Shown piece by piece: positions 1 through 7,968 of a stretch of 64,000 nucleotides of DNA (position 1 is its first letter; every line of letters begins with the position of its first letter). The stretch covers positions 2,728,001 to 2,792,000 of the forward strand of contig NZ_VIWU01000001.1 of NCBI RefSeq assembly GCF_007994075.1. The letters run 5' to 3'. The notes beneath the pieces are model-generated. The model did no database searches, had not been told where the DNA came from, and saw only the letters and a program-made list of their open reading frames with translations. Both the position numbers and the translations under genes were made by a program. The stretch is from Pseudonocardia hierapolitana (GTDB taxonomy: Bacteria > Actinomycetota > Actinomycetes > Mycobacteriales > Pseudonocardiaceae).

Positions 1-562
1 TGATGCCGATCTCGAGGGCCTTGGCCGGCTTGTGCCGCTGGCCCTGCACCAGCACGTTCATCACGGCGTTCGCGATGCCCAGCATGCGCACGGTCCGCAC
101 GATCCCGCCGGCGCCCGGCAACAGGCCCAGCGTCACCTCGGGCTGCCCGTAGACCACGCCCTTGGCGTCGAGCCCGATCCGGTGGTGGCAGGCCAGCCCG
201 ATCTCGAGCCCACCCCCGAGCGCGGTGCCGTTCATGGCGGCCACGACCGGCTTGCCCAGCGTCTCCAGCTTCCGCAGCTGCTTCTTGATGGTCATGGACT
301 TCTCCATGACCGCCCCCGCGTCGGCGGGCGTCGCCTTGATCAGGCTGTCGAGGTCACCGCCGGCGAAGAACGTCTTCTTCGCCGAGGTGACGATCACCCC
401 GGTGATGGTGTCCTTGTCGGCCACCAGCGCGTCGACGCACTCGCCCATCGCCTCGAGGTAGCCGTCGTTCATGGTGTTGGCGCTGCGGCCCGGGTCGTCG
501 AGGGTGACGACGACGATCCCGTCCCCGCCCTTCTCCCAGCGGACGGCCTTCTGCTCAGTCAC
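1..562 (-). CDS. fadB: FadB-type 3-hydroxyacyl-CoA dehydrogenase/enoyl-CoA hydratase, N-terminal part (runs off the window)
   Basis: This is the alpha subunit of the fatty-acid beta-oxidation complex, which hydrates enoyl-CoA and then oxidises 3-hydroxyacyl-CoA. Only the first ~187 residues, the crotonase domain, are in the window. The GTG start at 562 gives MTEQKAVRWEKGGDGIVVV. The crotonase oxyanion-hole segments KKTFFAGGDL and ALGGGLEIGLACHHR are intact, as is PEVTLGLLPGAGG. The NAD-binding and dehydrogenase domains lie beyond base 1. It lies downstream of fadA on the same strand, 204 bp away, as in mycobacterial fadA-fadB (Rv0859-Rv0860 from memory). Family assignment is firm; the exact chain-length preference is not visible. 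Confidence 0.93.
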   Translation of the reverse strand, partial: MTEQKAVRWEKGGDGIVVVTLDDPGRSANTMNDGYLEAMGECVDALVADKDTITGVIVTSAKKTFFAGGDLDSLIKATPADAGAVMEKSMTIKKQLRKLETLGKPVVAAMNGTALGGGLEIGLACHHRIGLDAKGVVYGQPEVTLGLLPGAGGIVRTVRMLGIANAVMNVLVQGQRHKPAKALEIGI

Positions 563-636
563 GGTTCGAGGTCCCTTCGTGTTCTGTTGGCGGCGAAGCC
601 GCCTGTGAGAGCACGCAGCCGGCACCGCCGCGGGTT

Positions 637-721
637 CTCAGGCGCCTTCTCGCGAGGACAGCGCCGACGTGGTGAATTGGCATTCATGAGGAGGCGATCC
701 CGGAGCGAGAAGGCGTCTGAG
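637..721. repeat. 17-bp inverted repeat in the fadA-fadB gap, part of a probable dispersed intergenic element
   Basis: The arms are at 637-653 and 705-721. They match in 16 of 17 positions (one C/T difference) and are separated by 51 bases. The enclosed segment holds an AT-richer core (GGTGAATTGGCATTCATGAG, 671-690) that looks unlike the surrounding GC-rich DNA. The element lies between fadA and fadB, so the transcript could form a long hairpin there. A 62-codon frame crosses it on the minus strand, but I see no evidence that it is a gene. I infer a dispersed repeat from the sharp boundaries and odd composition; no second copy is in the window. Confidence 0.5.
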
Positions 722-766
722 GTTCCGCTACCCGCACCGCTTCGCAAGGCACGTATGGAATATCGG

Positions 767-1990
767 TCAGGAGAGGCGCTCGACGACGGTGGCGATGCCC
801 ATGCCTCCGCCGACGCAGAGCGTGGCGACGCCGAAGCGCTGGTCGCGGCGTTCGAGCTCGTCGATCAGGGTGCCGAGGATCATGGCGCCGGTGGCGCCGA
901 GCGGGTGGCCCATGGCGATCGCGCCGCCGTTGACGTTGACCTTCTCGTGCGGCACGCCCATGTCCTTCATGAACCGCAGCACGACGGCGGCGAAGGCCTC
1001 GTTCATCTCGAACAGGTCGATCTGGTCGGCGGTCATCCCCGCCCGGGCGAGTGCCTTGCGCGTGGCAGGCGCCGGGCCGGTGAGCATGATCGTCGGGTCC
1101 GCCCCGGACAGGGCGGTGGACACGATCCGGGCCCGCGGGGTGAGCCCGGCAGCCTTGCCGGCGGCCTCGGTGCCGATGAGCACGAGCGCGGCTCCGTCGA
1201 CGATGCCGGACGAGTTGCCTGCGGTGTGGACGTGGTCGATCTTCTCGACCCAGTGGTAGCGCTGCAGCGCGACGGCGTCGAAGCCACCCTGGTCGCCGAC
1301 CATGGCGAACGAGGGCTGGAGCCCGCCGAGCGCGTCGAGTGTGGTGCCGGCGCGCACGTGCTCGTCGCGGTCGAGCACCACGAGGCCGTTGCGGTCCTCG
1401 ACCGGCACCACCGAGCGCGCGAAGTACCCGTTGGCCCATGCCTTCGCGGCGCGGGTCTGCGACTCCAGCGCGTAGGCGTCGACGTCGTCGCGGCCCCAGC
1501 CCTCGAGGGTGGCGATGAGGTCGGCGCCGATGCCCTGCGGTACGAAGCCGGTTTCGTAGGAGGTCTCCGGGTCCATCGCCCACGCGCCCCCGTCGGAGCC
1601 CATCGGCACCCGGGACATGCTCTCGACGCCGCCTGCGAGCACGAAGTCGGCCATGCCGGCGCGCACCTGGTGGGCAGCACTGTTGACTGCGTCGAGCCCG
1701 GAGGCGCAGAACCGGTTGTGCTGCACGCCCGCGGTGGTCTCCGGGAGGCCGGCGAGGATCGCGGCGGTCTTGGCGATGTCGCCACCCTGGTCGCCGATCG
1801 GCGAGACGACGCCGAGCACGACGTCGTCGATCGCGGCCGGGTCGAGCTCCGGGTAGCGGGCGCGCAGCTCGTGGATGAGCCCGACCACGAGCGACACCGG
1901 CTTCGTCTCGTAGAGCGAGCCGGAGGCCTTGCCCCGGCCGCGAGGGGTGCGGATGGCGTCGTAGACGTACGCCTCGGGCATCTCTGCCAT
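767..1990 (-). CDS. fadA: Acetyl-CoA C-acetyltransferase (thiolase), beta-oxidation beta subunit
   Basis: Thiolase performing the last step of beta-oxidation: 3-ketoacyl-CoA plus CoA gives acetyl-CoA and a shortened acyl-CoA. It is 407 residues, the normal family length. The nucleophilic cysteine is C95 in [13 protein letters not shown], the catalytic histidine is H362 in [11 protein letters not shown], and the second cysteine is C392 in LCVGGGMG. The ATG at 1990 is supported by the N-terminal [14 protein letters not shown] typical of thiolases. It is followed on the same strand by fadB and is divergent from a MerR gene across a 93-bp promoter region containing a palindrome, which suggests control by that regulator. 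Confidence 0.95.
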   Translation of the reverse strand: MAEMPEAYVYDAIRTPRGRGKASGSLYETKPVSLVVGLIHELRARYPELDPAAIDDVVLGVVSPIGDQGGDIAKTAAILAGLPETTAGVQHNRFCASGLDAVNSAAHQVRAGMADFVLAGGVESMSRVPMGSDGGAWAMDPETSYETGFVPQGIGADLIATLEGWGRDDVDAYALESQTRAAKAWANGYFARSVVPVEDRNGLVVLDRDEHVRAGTTLDALGGLQPSFAMVGDQGGFDAVALQRYHWVEKIDHVHTAGNSSGIVDGAALVLIGTEAAGKAAGLTPRARIVSTALSGADPTIMLTGPAPATRKALARAGMTADQIDLFEMNEAFAAVVLRFMKDMGVPHEKVNVNGGAIAMGHPLGATGAMILGTLIDELERRDQRFGVATLCVGGGMGIATVVERLS

Positions 1991-2032
1991 GGGAACCTCT
2001 TCCTCGACGACAGGGTGGGACCTCTCCCGCTT

Positions 2033-2076
2033 TGTTACAGCAGCGCTGTCACATAGGTCAAGCGGTGCCGTAATCT
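2033..2076. promoter_or_regulatory. Probable MerR operator and promoter between fadA and the MerR gene
   Basis: An imperfect 21-bp palindrome, TGTTACAGC-AGC-GCTGTCACA, occupies 2033-2053, with 8 of 10 base pairs matching around a central G. A TAATCT hexamer at 2071-2076 could be the -10 of the MerR gene; the transcript would then start at or next to the ATG at 2084, giving a leaderless mRNA. I infer that the adjacent MerR protein binds here and controls itself and the fadA-fadB operon. Confidence 0.6.
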
Positions 2077-2083
2077 GCGGCCC

Positions 2084-2815
2084 ATGGCGGCACCATCGCT
2101 ACCCGACCGGGGCGAGCTCCTCACGATCGACCAGCTCGCCGACCGCTCGGGCATCACGGTCCGCAACATCCGGTACTACGCCGCGCGTGGGCTGCTCCCC
2201 CCGCCGCAGCTGCGCGGCCGCACCGGTCTGTACGGGCCCGACCACCTCGCCCGGCTGGAGCTGGTGAGCGAGCTGTCCGCGCTGGGGTTCACCCTCTCCG
2301 CGATCGAGGGCCACCTGGAACGCCTCCCCCGGCACGCGGGGCACGCGGAGCTGGCGCTGCACCGCGCGCTGCTCACCCCGTGGGTGCCGGAGGAGATCGA
2401 GGAGGTCGACCGGGCCGAGCTGGAGAAGCGCGCCGGCCGCGCCCTGTCGGCCGAGGACGTCGACTCGCTGCGCGACCTCGGCGCCGTCACACCGTTGCCC
2501 GACGACCGCTTCCAGCTGCACGGTGCCGGCACGCTCGGCAGCGCCCTCACCGTGATCGAGTCGGATCTGCCGACGGACGTGTGGCGGCGCGCACACGGGC
2601 TCATCGAGAAACACACCACGGCCCTGGCCGAGGATCTGATGGCGATGTTCCAGGACGAGGTGCTGCAGCCCTACCGCGACCGCGGCCACCGCGCCGACGA
2701 GCGGAACCGCCTCGCGGCGGCGCTGTCCCAGCTCAAGCCGGTCACGGTGCTCGGGCTGGTCACGGCGTTCGGGCGCGCGGTGAACCGGACGATCCGGGAA
2801 CGGTTGGGCGATTGA
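2084..2815 (+). CDS. MerR-family transcriptional regulator
   Basis: DNA-binding regulator of 243 residues. The MerR winged helix-turn-helix is at residues 12-80: [21 protein letters not shown] followed by [18 protein letters not shown]. The remaining ~160 residues form a helical effector-binding part without the cysteine cluster of metal-sensing MerR proteins, so a lipid or acyl-CoA ligand is more likely given the divergent fadA-fadB. The ATG at 2084 sits just after a possible -10, so the message may be leaderless. The stop codon overlaps the ribosome binding site of the next gene, a lipase, suggesting co-transcription. Confidence 0.88.
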   Translation: MAAPSLPDRGELLTIDQLADRSGITVRNIRYYAARGLLPPPQLRGRTGLYGPDHLARLELVSELSALGFTLSAIEGHLERLPRHAGHAELALHRALLTPWVPEEIEEVDRAELEKRAGRALSAEDVDSLRDLGAVTPLPDDRFQLHGAGTLGSALTVIESDLPTDVWRRAHGLIEKHTTALAEDLMAMFQDEVLQPYRDRGHRADERNRLAAALSQLKPVTVLGLVTAFGRAVNRTIRERLGD

Positions 2816-2825
2816 GGAGGACGAG

Positions 2826-3638
2826 GTGTCCGAATCGGAGGAGTGGACCTTCGCGGGTCATGCCGGCGAGCTCACCGCCCGCACCTGGCCGCGCCCCGAC
2901 GCGCGCTACATCGCGCTGCTCTGCCACGGCTACGGCGAGCACATCGGCCGGTACGAGCACGTCGCCGACGCCCTCGTGCGCCACGGAGCGGTCGTACACG
3001 GCATCGACCACGTCGGCCACGGCAGGAGCGCGGGCGAGCGGGTGCTGATCGCCGACTACGAGCCGGTGGTGAGCGACTTCCACGAGCTCGCCGCGAGGGT
3101 CCGCGACCCGAAGCTGCCCACCGTGCTCGTCGGGCACTCGATGGGTGGGATGATCGCCGCCCGCTACGCGCAGCGGTACGGCCACGAGCTGGCCGCCCTC
3201 GTGCTGTCCGGCCCCGTACTCGGCCGGTGGGACGCGGCGAGCGGGCTGCTCACCCTCGACGAGATCCCGGACACCCCGATCGACCCCGACACGCTCTCCC
3301 GCGACCCGGAGGTGGGCAAGGCGTACGCCGACGACCCGCTCGTGTGGCACGGCCGCTTCCAGCGCCCCACCCTCGAGGCGATCGTCGCGTGCCTCGAGCG
3401 CATCCGCGACGAGGGCCCGCTCGGCGCACTCCCCACCCTCTGGGTGCACGGCGAGGACGACCAGCTCGTCCCGGTCGACGCCACCCGCGAGGGCATCGAG
3501 GCCCTGCGCGGTGTGGTGTTCGAGGAGAAGGTCTACCCCGGCGCGCGGCACGAGGTCTTCAACGAGACCAACAAGGACGAGGTCCTGGACGACGTCACGG
3601 CCTTCCTCGGCCGAGCGCTCGGCAGTGCCGCCCGCTGA
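2826..3638 (+). CDS. Alpha/beta hydrolase, monoacylglycerol lipase-like
   Basis: Cytoplasmic serine hydrolase of 270 residues resembling monoacylglycerol lipases. The oxyanion segment HGYGEHIGRY is at 34-43, GHGRS at 64-68, and the nucleophile elbow GHSMGG puts the serine at 105. Probable acid and base are D212 in HGEDDQLVP and H242 in GARHEVF. Start is GTG 2826, with GAGGAGG at 2814-2820 overlapping the MerR stop. Position after the MerR gene and opposite fadA-fadB suggests release of fatty acids for beta-oxidation. Substrate is inferred from family resemblance. Confidence 0.88.
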   Translation: MSESEEWTFAGHAGELTARTWPRPDARYIALLCHGYGEHIGRYEHVADALVRHGAVVHGIDHVGHGRSAGERVLIADYEPVVSDFHELAARVRDPKLPTVLVGHSMGGMIAARYAQRYGHELAALVLSGPVLGRWDAASGLLTLDEIPDTPIDPDTLSRDPEVGKAYADDPLVWHGRFQRPTLEAIVACLERIRDEGPLGALPTLWVHGEDDQLVPVDATREGIEALRGVVFEEKVYPGARHEVFNETNKDEVLDDVTAFLGRALGSAAR

Positions 3639-3692
3639 CGCGAGTCGTCGCCCTCCGTGCACGCGAGTCGCGGCGTGAGTGCGCCCGAGTCG
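3639..3692. repeat. Family B repeat: three GCGAGTC units at 22-23 bp spacing
   Basis: The octamer CGCGAGTC occurs at 3639 and 3662, and the variant CCCGAGTC at 3684, giving intervals of 23 and 22 bp. The first unit begins on the base after the hydrolase stop codon. The core and spacing recur at 24.1, 40.1 and 43.9 kb, each time next to a gene end. Confidence 0.6.
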
Positions 3693-3739
3693 TGGTCCCG
3701 GGTAGCGTCGCGTCGCGTGAACGCGGAGCAGCCCCGGCC

Positions 3740-4162
3740 ATGAGCGACGTCTTCACCTTCCCCTTCACCGTCCGGTACATGGAGGTCGACGCCCAGGGCG
3801 TCGTGTTCAACGGCTGGTACCTGACCTACTTCGACGAGGCCATGTCCGCGTTCCTCACCGCGCGCGGGCTGCCGTACCAGAAGATGATCGAGGCGGGCTA
3901 CGACGTGCAGCTGGTGCGGTCGGAGATCGACTGGAGGTCCGGGCTGCGCTGGCAGGACCGGGCGGAGGTGGCCGTGTCGACCGCCCGCATCGGACGCACC
4001 AGCTTCGCCCTCGACTTCGAGGTGCGGCGCGACGGGCACGAGGTCACGTGCTCGGGTCGCACCGTCTACGTGGTGATCGCCACCGACGGCTCCGGCAAGC
4101 GCGAGATCCCGCCGCCGATCGCGGACGCACTGGGCGACCCTGCCCCGCTGCGGGCCGACTGA
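3740..4162 (+). CDS. Hotdog-fold acyl-CoA thioesterase, 4-hydroxybenzoyl-CoA thioesterase family
   Basis: A 140-residue single-domain hotdog protein likely hydrolysing acyl-CoA thioesters. The N-terminal segment TVRYMEVDAQGVVFNGWYL carries the family's catalytic aspartate (D17) in the usual D-x-x-G-V-V-F-N/H context. Start ATG 3740 begins the conserved beta strand almost at once, so longer upstream frames are not needed. It follows the lipase by 101 bp on the same strand; the gap contains the family B repeats and no obvious promoter. It probably joins the lipid-metabolism cluster. The chain length of its substrate cannot be read from the sequence. Confidence 0.88.
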   Translation: MSDVFTFPFTVRYMEVDAQGVVFNGWYLTYFDEAMSAFLTARGLPYQKMIEAGYDVQLVRSEIDWRSGLRWQDRAEVAVSTARIGRTSFALDFEVRRDGHEVTCSGRTVYVVIATDGSGKREIPPPIADALGDPAPLRAD

Positions 4163-4185
4163 GGCACGGCACACACCTCGTGCGT

Positions 4186-4204
4186 GCCGCGCGGACGGCG
4201 CGGC
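4186..4204. terminator. Hairpin between convergent genes
   Basis: Arms GCCGCGC (4186-4192) and GCGCGGC (4198-4204) form a 7-bp stem with a 5-base loop. There is no clear U tract, as is usual in this GC range. It lies between the thioesterase (+) and the dehydrogenase (-), so it could terminate both. Confidence 0.4.
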
Positions 4205-4250
4205 ATCTGTGCGGTCTCGACAGGGTGTGTGCGGTCGTTCTCCGGAGGCC

Positions 4251-5180
4251 TCAGCGGCGTGCGGGCGTCACTCCGCGAACCGTCTCGGTCAGGCTCTCCT
4301 CGATCGGTGTCGCCGTGATGCCCAGGGCCGCGGTGGCGGCCGTCGAGTCCATGACGAACGGCCTGCGGAACTGGTACTGGGTCTCCCGCAGCTCGCGGAC
4401 CAGCGGGTCCCCCAGCCCGCCGAGCCACAGGACGAGCCCGGGCATCGTCGACAGCCGAGGCTGCGGCGCGCCGGCGAGCGCGCACGCGCGGGTGACGACC
4501 TCGCGGAGGGACAGCGGCGGCGCGCTCGGCACGTGCCACGCCCGGCCCCAGGTCCGCTCGTCGTCGGCGACGGCGACGAGGGCGCGGGCGACGTCGCCGA
4601 CCGCGGTCCAGGTGTGCGGGGCGTCGAGGTCGGCGGGCACGCTCGCCCGCTCGCCCGCGAGCACCCGGGGCAGCACCGCGAGCGTGAGCAGGGACTGGCT
4701 CCCGGCGCCGAGGTGGTCGGAGGCCCGCACATCCGCCGTCCGGATCCGGCCCGCCTCGTGCCGGGCGAGCGCGTCCTGCCACATCCGGGCCCGCACCCGC
4801 GCCTTCGGGCCGACCGGCCGCGGGGGCAGGTCCTCGGTGAGCGGACCGTCGACCGGGCCGTACAGGTAGAGGTTGCCGGCCGAGACGAGAACGACGCCGC
4901 ATGCCTCGGCCGCGTCGAGCAGAGCGTCCGCCAGCGGCGGCCACTCGAGCGTCCAGCGGTGGTACGGCGGCGCGGCGCAGTTGTAGAGGGCGACCGCGCC
5001 CCGGGCGACGCGGGCGAGTGCGGCGGAGTCGGTCGCGTCCGCCGCCACCTGCTCGACAGACGGGTGCTCCGGCCCGGTGCCTCGGCGACTGACCAGCCGC
5101 ACCTGCTCACCGCGCTCGGCGAGCAGGTGCGCTGTCGCCACTCCCACGGCACCCGCTCCCACGATCACATGCAGCGCCAC
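4251..5180 (-). CDS. NAD-dependent epimerase/dehydratase-family oxidoreductase
   Basis: An extended short-chain dehydrogenase of 309 residues. The Rossmann start HVIVGAGAVGVATAHLLAERG gives a GxGxxG at residues 8-13, and the dinucleotide-ribose segment VRLVSRR follows. The region NLYLYGPVDGP resembles the active-site tyrosine region of the family, although a clean YxxxK is not present, so catalysis is less certain. It is divergent from a TetR gene. Two near-identical palindromes (5211-5225, 5260-5272) lie between them, so this gene is probably the regulator's target. Substrate unknown. Confidence 0.8.
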   Translation of the reverse strand: MALHVIVGAGAVGVATAHLLAERGEQVRLVSRRGTGPEHPSVEQVAADATDSAALARVARGAVALYNCAAPPYHRWTLEWPPLADALLDAAEACGVVLVSAGNLYLYGPVDGPLTEDLPPRPVGPKARVRARMWQDALARHEAGRIRTADVRASDHLGAGSQSLLTLAVLPRVLAGERASVPADLDAPHTWTAVGDVARALVAVADDERTWGRAWHVPSAPPLSLREVVTRACALAGAPQPRLSTMPGLVLWLGGLGDPLVRELRETQYQFRRPFVMDSTAATAALGITATPIEESLTETVRGVTPARR

Positions 5181-5210
5181 GGGCCTACCTCCAGAAGCTC
5201 GTTCCGATGC

Positions 5211-5225
5211 GAGAACAGTGTTCTC
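5211..5225. promoter_or_regulatory. TetR operator 1, perfect 15-bp palindrome
   Basis: GAGAACA-G-TGTTCTC is a perfect palindrome at 5211-5225, 31 bp upstream of the dehydrogenase start. It shares AGAACA-N-TGTTCT with a second site 48 bp away (centre to centre), so both are probably bound by the adjacent TetR protein. Confidence 0.75.
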
Positions 5226-5259
5226 ACCGCGAGATTAGCGCAACCGGGTCTGCCTTCCA

Positions 5260-5272
5260 AGAACAATGTTCT
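5260..5272. promoter_or_regulatory. TetR operator 2, 13-bp palindrome
   Basis: AGAACA-A-TGTTCT at 5260-5272 repeats the core of the site at 5211. It contains an ATG (5266) that is in frame with the TetR gene; because this ATG is part of the operator, a start further downstream is more credible. Confidence 0.72.
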
Positions 5273-5313
5273 CCTTCCGTGCACGCGCTCTGCCCGTGTG
5301 GCACCCTCGCTGC

Positions 5314-5997
5314 GTGCCCGCCCCGTCCCTGCGCGCCCGGGTGCGCGCCGAGCTCGTGGAAGAGATCAAGGCCGCCGCCCGCCGCCGCCTGGCGATCGAC
5401 GGCCCCGGCCTGACCCTCCGCGCGGTGGCGCGCGACCTCGAGATGGTGCCGTCCGCGCTCTACCGCTACTTCGACGGCCGCGACGCCCTGCTCACCGCGC
5501 TCATCACGGAGGCGTACGACGAGCTCGGCGCGGCCGCGGATGCGGCGGAGGCCGCCGAGGACCCGGCCGACCTGCGGGCCCGCTGGATGGCGCTCTGCCG
5601 GGCGGTGCGGCGCTGGGCGCTGGACCACCCCGCCGAGTACGCGCTGCTCTACGGCACGCCGGTGCCCGGCTACACGGCACCCTCCGACACGGTGCCGCCC
5701 GCGTCGCGCGTGGTCGTGGCGCTGGTCCGGGTGGCCGCCGAGGCGGACGCGGGGGGCGCACCGGTCGCCCCGGCCCTGCACGCGGATCTCGACCGGATCG
5801 TCGCGCAGGCACCCGGCCCGCCCCCGGACGCCCGCCCGAGCGACCCGGCACTGCTCGCCGGGCTGGCGGCGTGGAGCCAGCTCTTCGGGCTGGTGAGCTT
5901 CGAGGTGTTCGGCCGGCTTGCGGGGATGTTCGAGGACCCGGCAGGCCACTTCGACCACCAGATGCAGACGATGGCCGATCTCGCAGGCCTGCCCTGA
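5314..5997 (+). CDS. TetR-family transcriptional regulator
   Basis: A 227-residue repressor from GTG 5314 (MPAPSLRARVRAELVEEIK). The N-terminal helix-turn-helix includes LTLRAVARDLEMVPSALYRYF, a canonical TetR recognition-helix region, and FDGRDALLTALI follows as usual. The C-terminal ligand domain resembles the TetR C-terminal WHG type (WSQLFGLVSFEVFG). An in-frame ATG at 5266 would add 16 residues but lies inside an operator palindrome, so I prefer GTG 5314. It is divergent from the dehydrogenase, and two matching palindromes lie between them; autoregulation and control of that enzyme are inferred. Its stop is 1 bp from the next gene's stop. Confidence 0.87.
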   Translation: MPAPSLRARVRAELVEEIKAAARRRLAIDGPGLTLRAVARDLEMVPSALYRYFDGRDALLTALITEAYDELGAAADAAEAAEDPADLRARWMALCRAVRRWALDHPAEYALLYGTPVPGYTAPSDTVPPASRVVVALVRVAAEADAGGAPVAPALHADLDRIVAQAPGPPPDARPSDPALLAGLAAWSQLFGLVSFEVFGRLAGMFEDPAGHFDHQMQTMADLAGLP

Positions 5998-5998
5998 A

Positions 5999-6931
5999 TC
6001 AGCGAATCCGCGCGTCCACCCAGCGCAGCGCCGCCTCGCCCTGCACCCGCTGGAACGCCCGCACCTTCTCCAGGTTCGGCGGTGGCGGCAGCACCGACTG
6101 GCGCAGGAAGAACCCCGTCAGCGCGACGAGAACGGCCGTGACCGCGTCCGGATCGGCGGCCCGCGCCGGCGGGTAGGCGGCCCAGACCTCCTCCGGGTCG
6201 GTGCCGGTGGCCGCGGCGCTGGGCAGCAGGAACAGCAGGTCGAGCCACGGCGCGCCGATCCGGGCGTGCGGCCAGTCGACGAAGACCACCTCGTCGGGCG
6301 TCAGCAGGATGTTGTCGGCGCGCAGGTCGCCGTGCACCAGCGAGCGTCCCTCGGCGGCGGCCGTCCAGCCCTCCTCGATCGCGGCGAGCTCGTCGAGCCG
6401 GGCGCACACCACCGGGCCGAGTGGGGCGGCCGCGGACGGGTCGGCGGCGAGGGTCCGCCAGCCCCGGAACGCCTTCTCGTCGAGCGAGGCGACCGGCCCG
6501 CGTGCGATCGGGCTGGGGGTGAGCCGGTCGGCGAGCTCCGCCATCGCCTCGACGACCCTGGCGAGCTGGGCAGGGTGCCACGGCTCGGCGGGTGCCTCCC
6601 CGTCGACGTCCTCGACGACGAGCGCCACCCAGTCGCCGTCGTCGTAGCTGCCGAGGAGCCTCGGCACGGGCAGGTCGGGCGGCAGGGCGGCGAGCACCTC
6701 CACCTCGCGCCGGTGGAAGACCGGGGCGTCCGGGTTGCGCTCCGCACCCACCGCCTTGGCGAACGCGCGTCGTCCGTCGGCGAGCACGAGGCGCGCGGCG
6801 AGGCCGGGCGAGAACCCGCCGGGCTGGGAGTGCGCCGCCACGACCGGGGCGCCGAGGATCTCCTCGATCGCCCGGCGCACGCGCTCCGGCACCTCGTCGA
6901 TACCGAGCCGGGCCCCGCCTCCGTTCACCAC
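5999..6931 (-). CDS. Aminoglycoside phosphotransferase-family kinase
   Basis: A 310-residue kinase-like protein of the APH/choline kinase fold. The Brenner motif HGDLRADNILL gives H200, D202 and N207, and VFVDWPHARIG gives the metal-binding aspartate D219. A likely ATP lysine is in RRAFAKAVG near residue 59. The family phosphorylates antibiotics, sugars or macrolides; this one's substrate cannot be told. GTG 6931 is the start. It follows the SRPBCC-type gene by 18 bp on the same strand, so the two are probably co-transcribed from the promoter controlled by the operators at 7926-7966. It converges with the TetR gene, with 1 bp between stops. Confidence 0.85.
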   Translation of the reverse strand: MVNGGGARLGIDEVPERVRRAIEEILGAPVVAAHSQPGGFSPGLAARLVLADGRRAFAKAVGAERNPDAPVFHRREVEVLAALPPDLPVPRLLGSYDDGDWVALVVEDVDGEAPAEPWHPAQLARVVEAMAELADRLTPSPIARGPVASLDEKAFRGWRTLAADPSAAAPLGPVVCARLDELAAIEEGWTAAAEGRSLVHGDLRADNILLTPDEVVFVDWPHARIGAPWLDLLFLLPSAAATGTDPEEVWAAYPPARAADPDAVTAVLVALTGFFLRQSVLPPPPNLEKVRAFQRVQGEAALRWVDARIR

Positions 6932-6949
6932 GGGTCGAGATCACCGCAT

Positions 6950-7915
6950 TCACGCCGATCGGTCCACCGGTTTCCGCGGCGTCACCCCCGAGAGCCGGCG
7001 CGCCGCGCGGGTGAACATCGCCCGCACGACGATCGGATGCACGGGCCGCACCAGCGCCCAGTAGAGCCGTCCGCGCAGGTTGTGCAGCTGCACGACCGTG
7101 GTCAGCACGACGCGGTCCGGCTCGCGACGCACGGACGCCCGGAAGTCGAGGTGGTTGGAGTCCGCGCCGAGCAGGACCTCGTTGTCGGTGCGCGCGAGCG
7201 TGTCGAACGCACCGGGGCCACCGCGGTCGATGCCGACGAGCCCGACCAGCAGTTCACGCAGCCCGAGGGCAGCGAGAACCCAGCGCGGTGGGTCGCGGAA
7301 CAACGCGTCCGCCCACACCTGCGGGTCGAGCGGCATGCCGGGAAGGGCGGCGACGGCCTGCGCGTCCATCGCGTCGACGCGGGGCAGCGCGCCGTCCAGC
7401 AGCGGGGTGTGCTGCGGCTCCGTGGGCCGGGACCGGGGCGTCCACATCGCGCGCAGCACCCGCACCCACGCCGACCGGCGGGCCGGGCGAACGGGCTCGG
7501 CCCCGACGGCGCGCTCGGCGTTGTCGAGCAGCTCCTCGAGCACCGCGTCGTGCGCCCAGCGGACGGCGAGCGGCCACGCCAGCCGCATCACGCCGGAGAA
7601 CCGGGCCTCGGCGACGTGACGCAGCGCGGTGCGGTCCGGCCCCGCGGGCTCGACCGAGAACGTGTGCCACCCGTGGATCCCCGGCCCGGGGGTGAACTCG
7701 AACTCGACCGTGCGGCCGGGCTCGTGGCCGGTGACGCGATAGCGGATCGCGCCGTGCCCGCCCGCCGCCCCGACGGCCACCGGACCGTCCAGCAGCATCG
7801 GGTGCCAGCCCGGTGTCGGCCACAGCACGTCGTCGGGCCCGCCGAGCCGGTCGAGCAGCGGACCGACCTGCTCGACCGGAGCATGAACGATCCGCGCGTG
7901 GACGTTGCGCACCAC
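6950..7915 (-). CDS. SRPBCC/DUF2867-like lipid- or ligand-binding protein
   Basis: About 321 residues. The N-terminal half (NVHARIVHAPVEQVGPLLD, then EFEFTPGPGIHGWHTFSVEP) reads as an SRPBCC-type ligand-binding fold. The C-terminal half (DFRASVRREPDRVVLTTVV, then LHNLRGRLYWALVRPVHPIV) matches the DUF2867 domain found alone or behind NAD-binding domains in other actinobacteria. I chose GTG 7915 because GGAGG lies 7 bases upstream; an in-frame GTG at 7936 lies inside an operator. It is divergent from a TetR gene and likely its target. Enzymatic function is unknown. Confidence 0.75.
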   Translation of the reverse strand: MVRNVHARIVHAPVEQVGPLLDRLGGPDDVLWPTPGWHPMLLDGPVAVGAAGGHGAIRYRVTGHEPGRTVEFEFTPGPGIHGWHTFSVEPAGPDRTALRHVAEARFSGVMRLAWPLAVRWAHDAVLEELLDNAERAVGAEPVRPARRSAWVRVLRAMWTPRSRPTEPQHTPLLDGALPRVDAMDAQAVAALPGMPLDPQVWADALFRDPPRWVLAALGLRELLVGLVGIDRGGPGAFDTLARTDNEVLLGADSNHLDFRASVRREPDRVVLTTVVQLHNLRGRLYWALVRPVHPIVVRAMFTRAARRLSGVTPRKPVDRSA

Positions 7916-7925
7916 CGGGCCACCT

Positions 7926-7966
7926 CCGTACGCCACCGTATGGAATGTCTGTACGCTACCGTACGG
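7926..7966. promoter_or_regulatory. Tandem TetR operators, two 18-bp inverted repeats
   Basis: Site 1 (7926-7943) is CCGTACG-CCAC-CGTATGG and site 2 (7949-7966) is CTGTACG-CTAC-CGTACGG. Each is an inverted repeat with a 4-bp spacer. Centres are 23 bp apart, about two helical turns. They fill the gap between the divergent genes and overlap upstream candidate starts of both, so they probably block both promoters when bound by the adjacent TetR protein. Confidence 0.75.
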
Positions 7967-7968
7967 AA

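Noticed and set aside
559..747. A 62-codon minus-strand gene in the fadA-fadB gap
   Set aside because: It is made entirely of the inverted-repeat element and overlaps the fadB start; no ribosome binding site or family was recognised.
5266..5313. ATG 5266 as start of the TetR gene
   Set aside because: The ATG is part of a 13-bp operator palindrome, and the added 16 residues do not resemble a TetR N-terminus.
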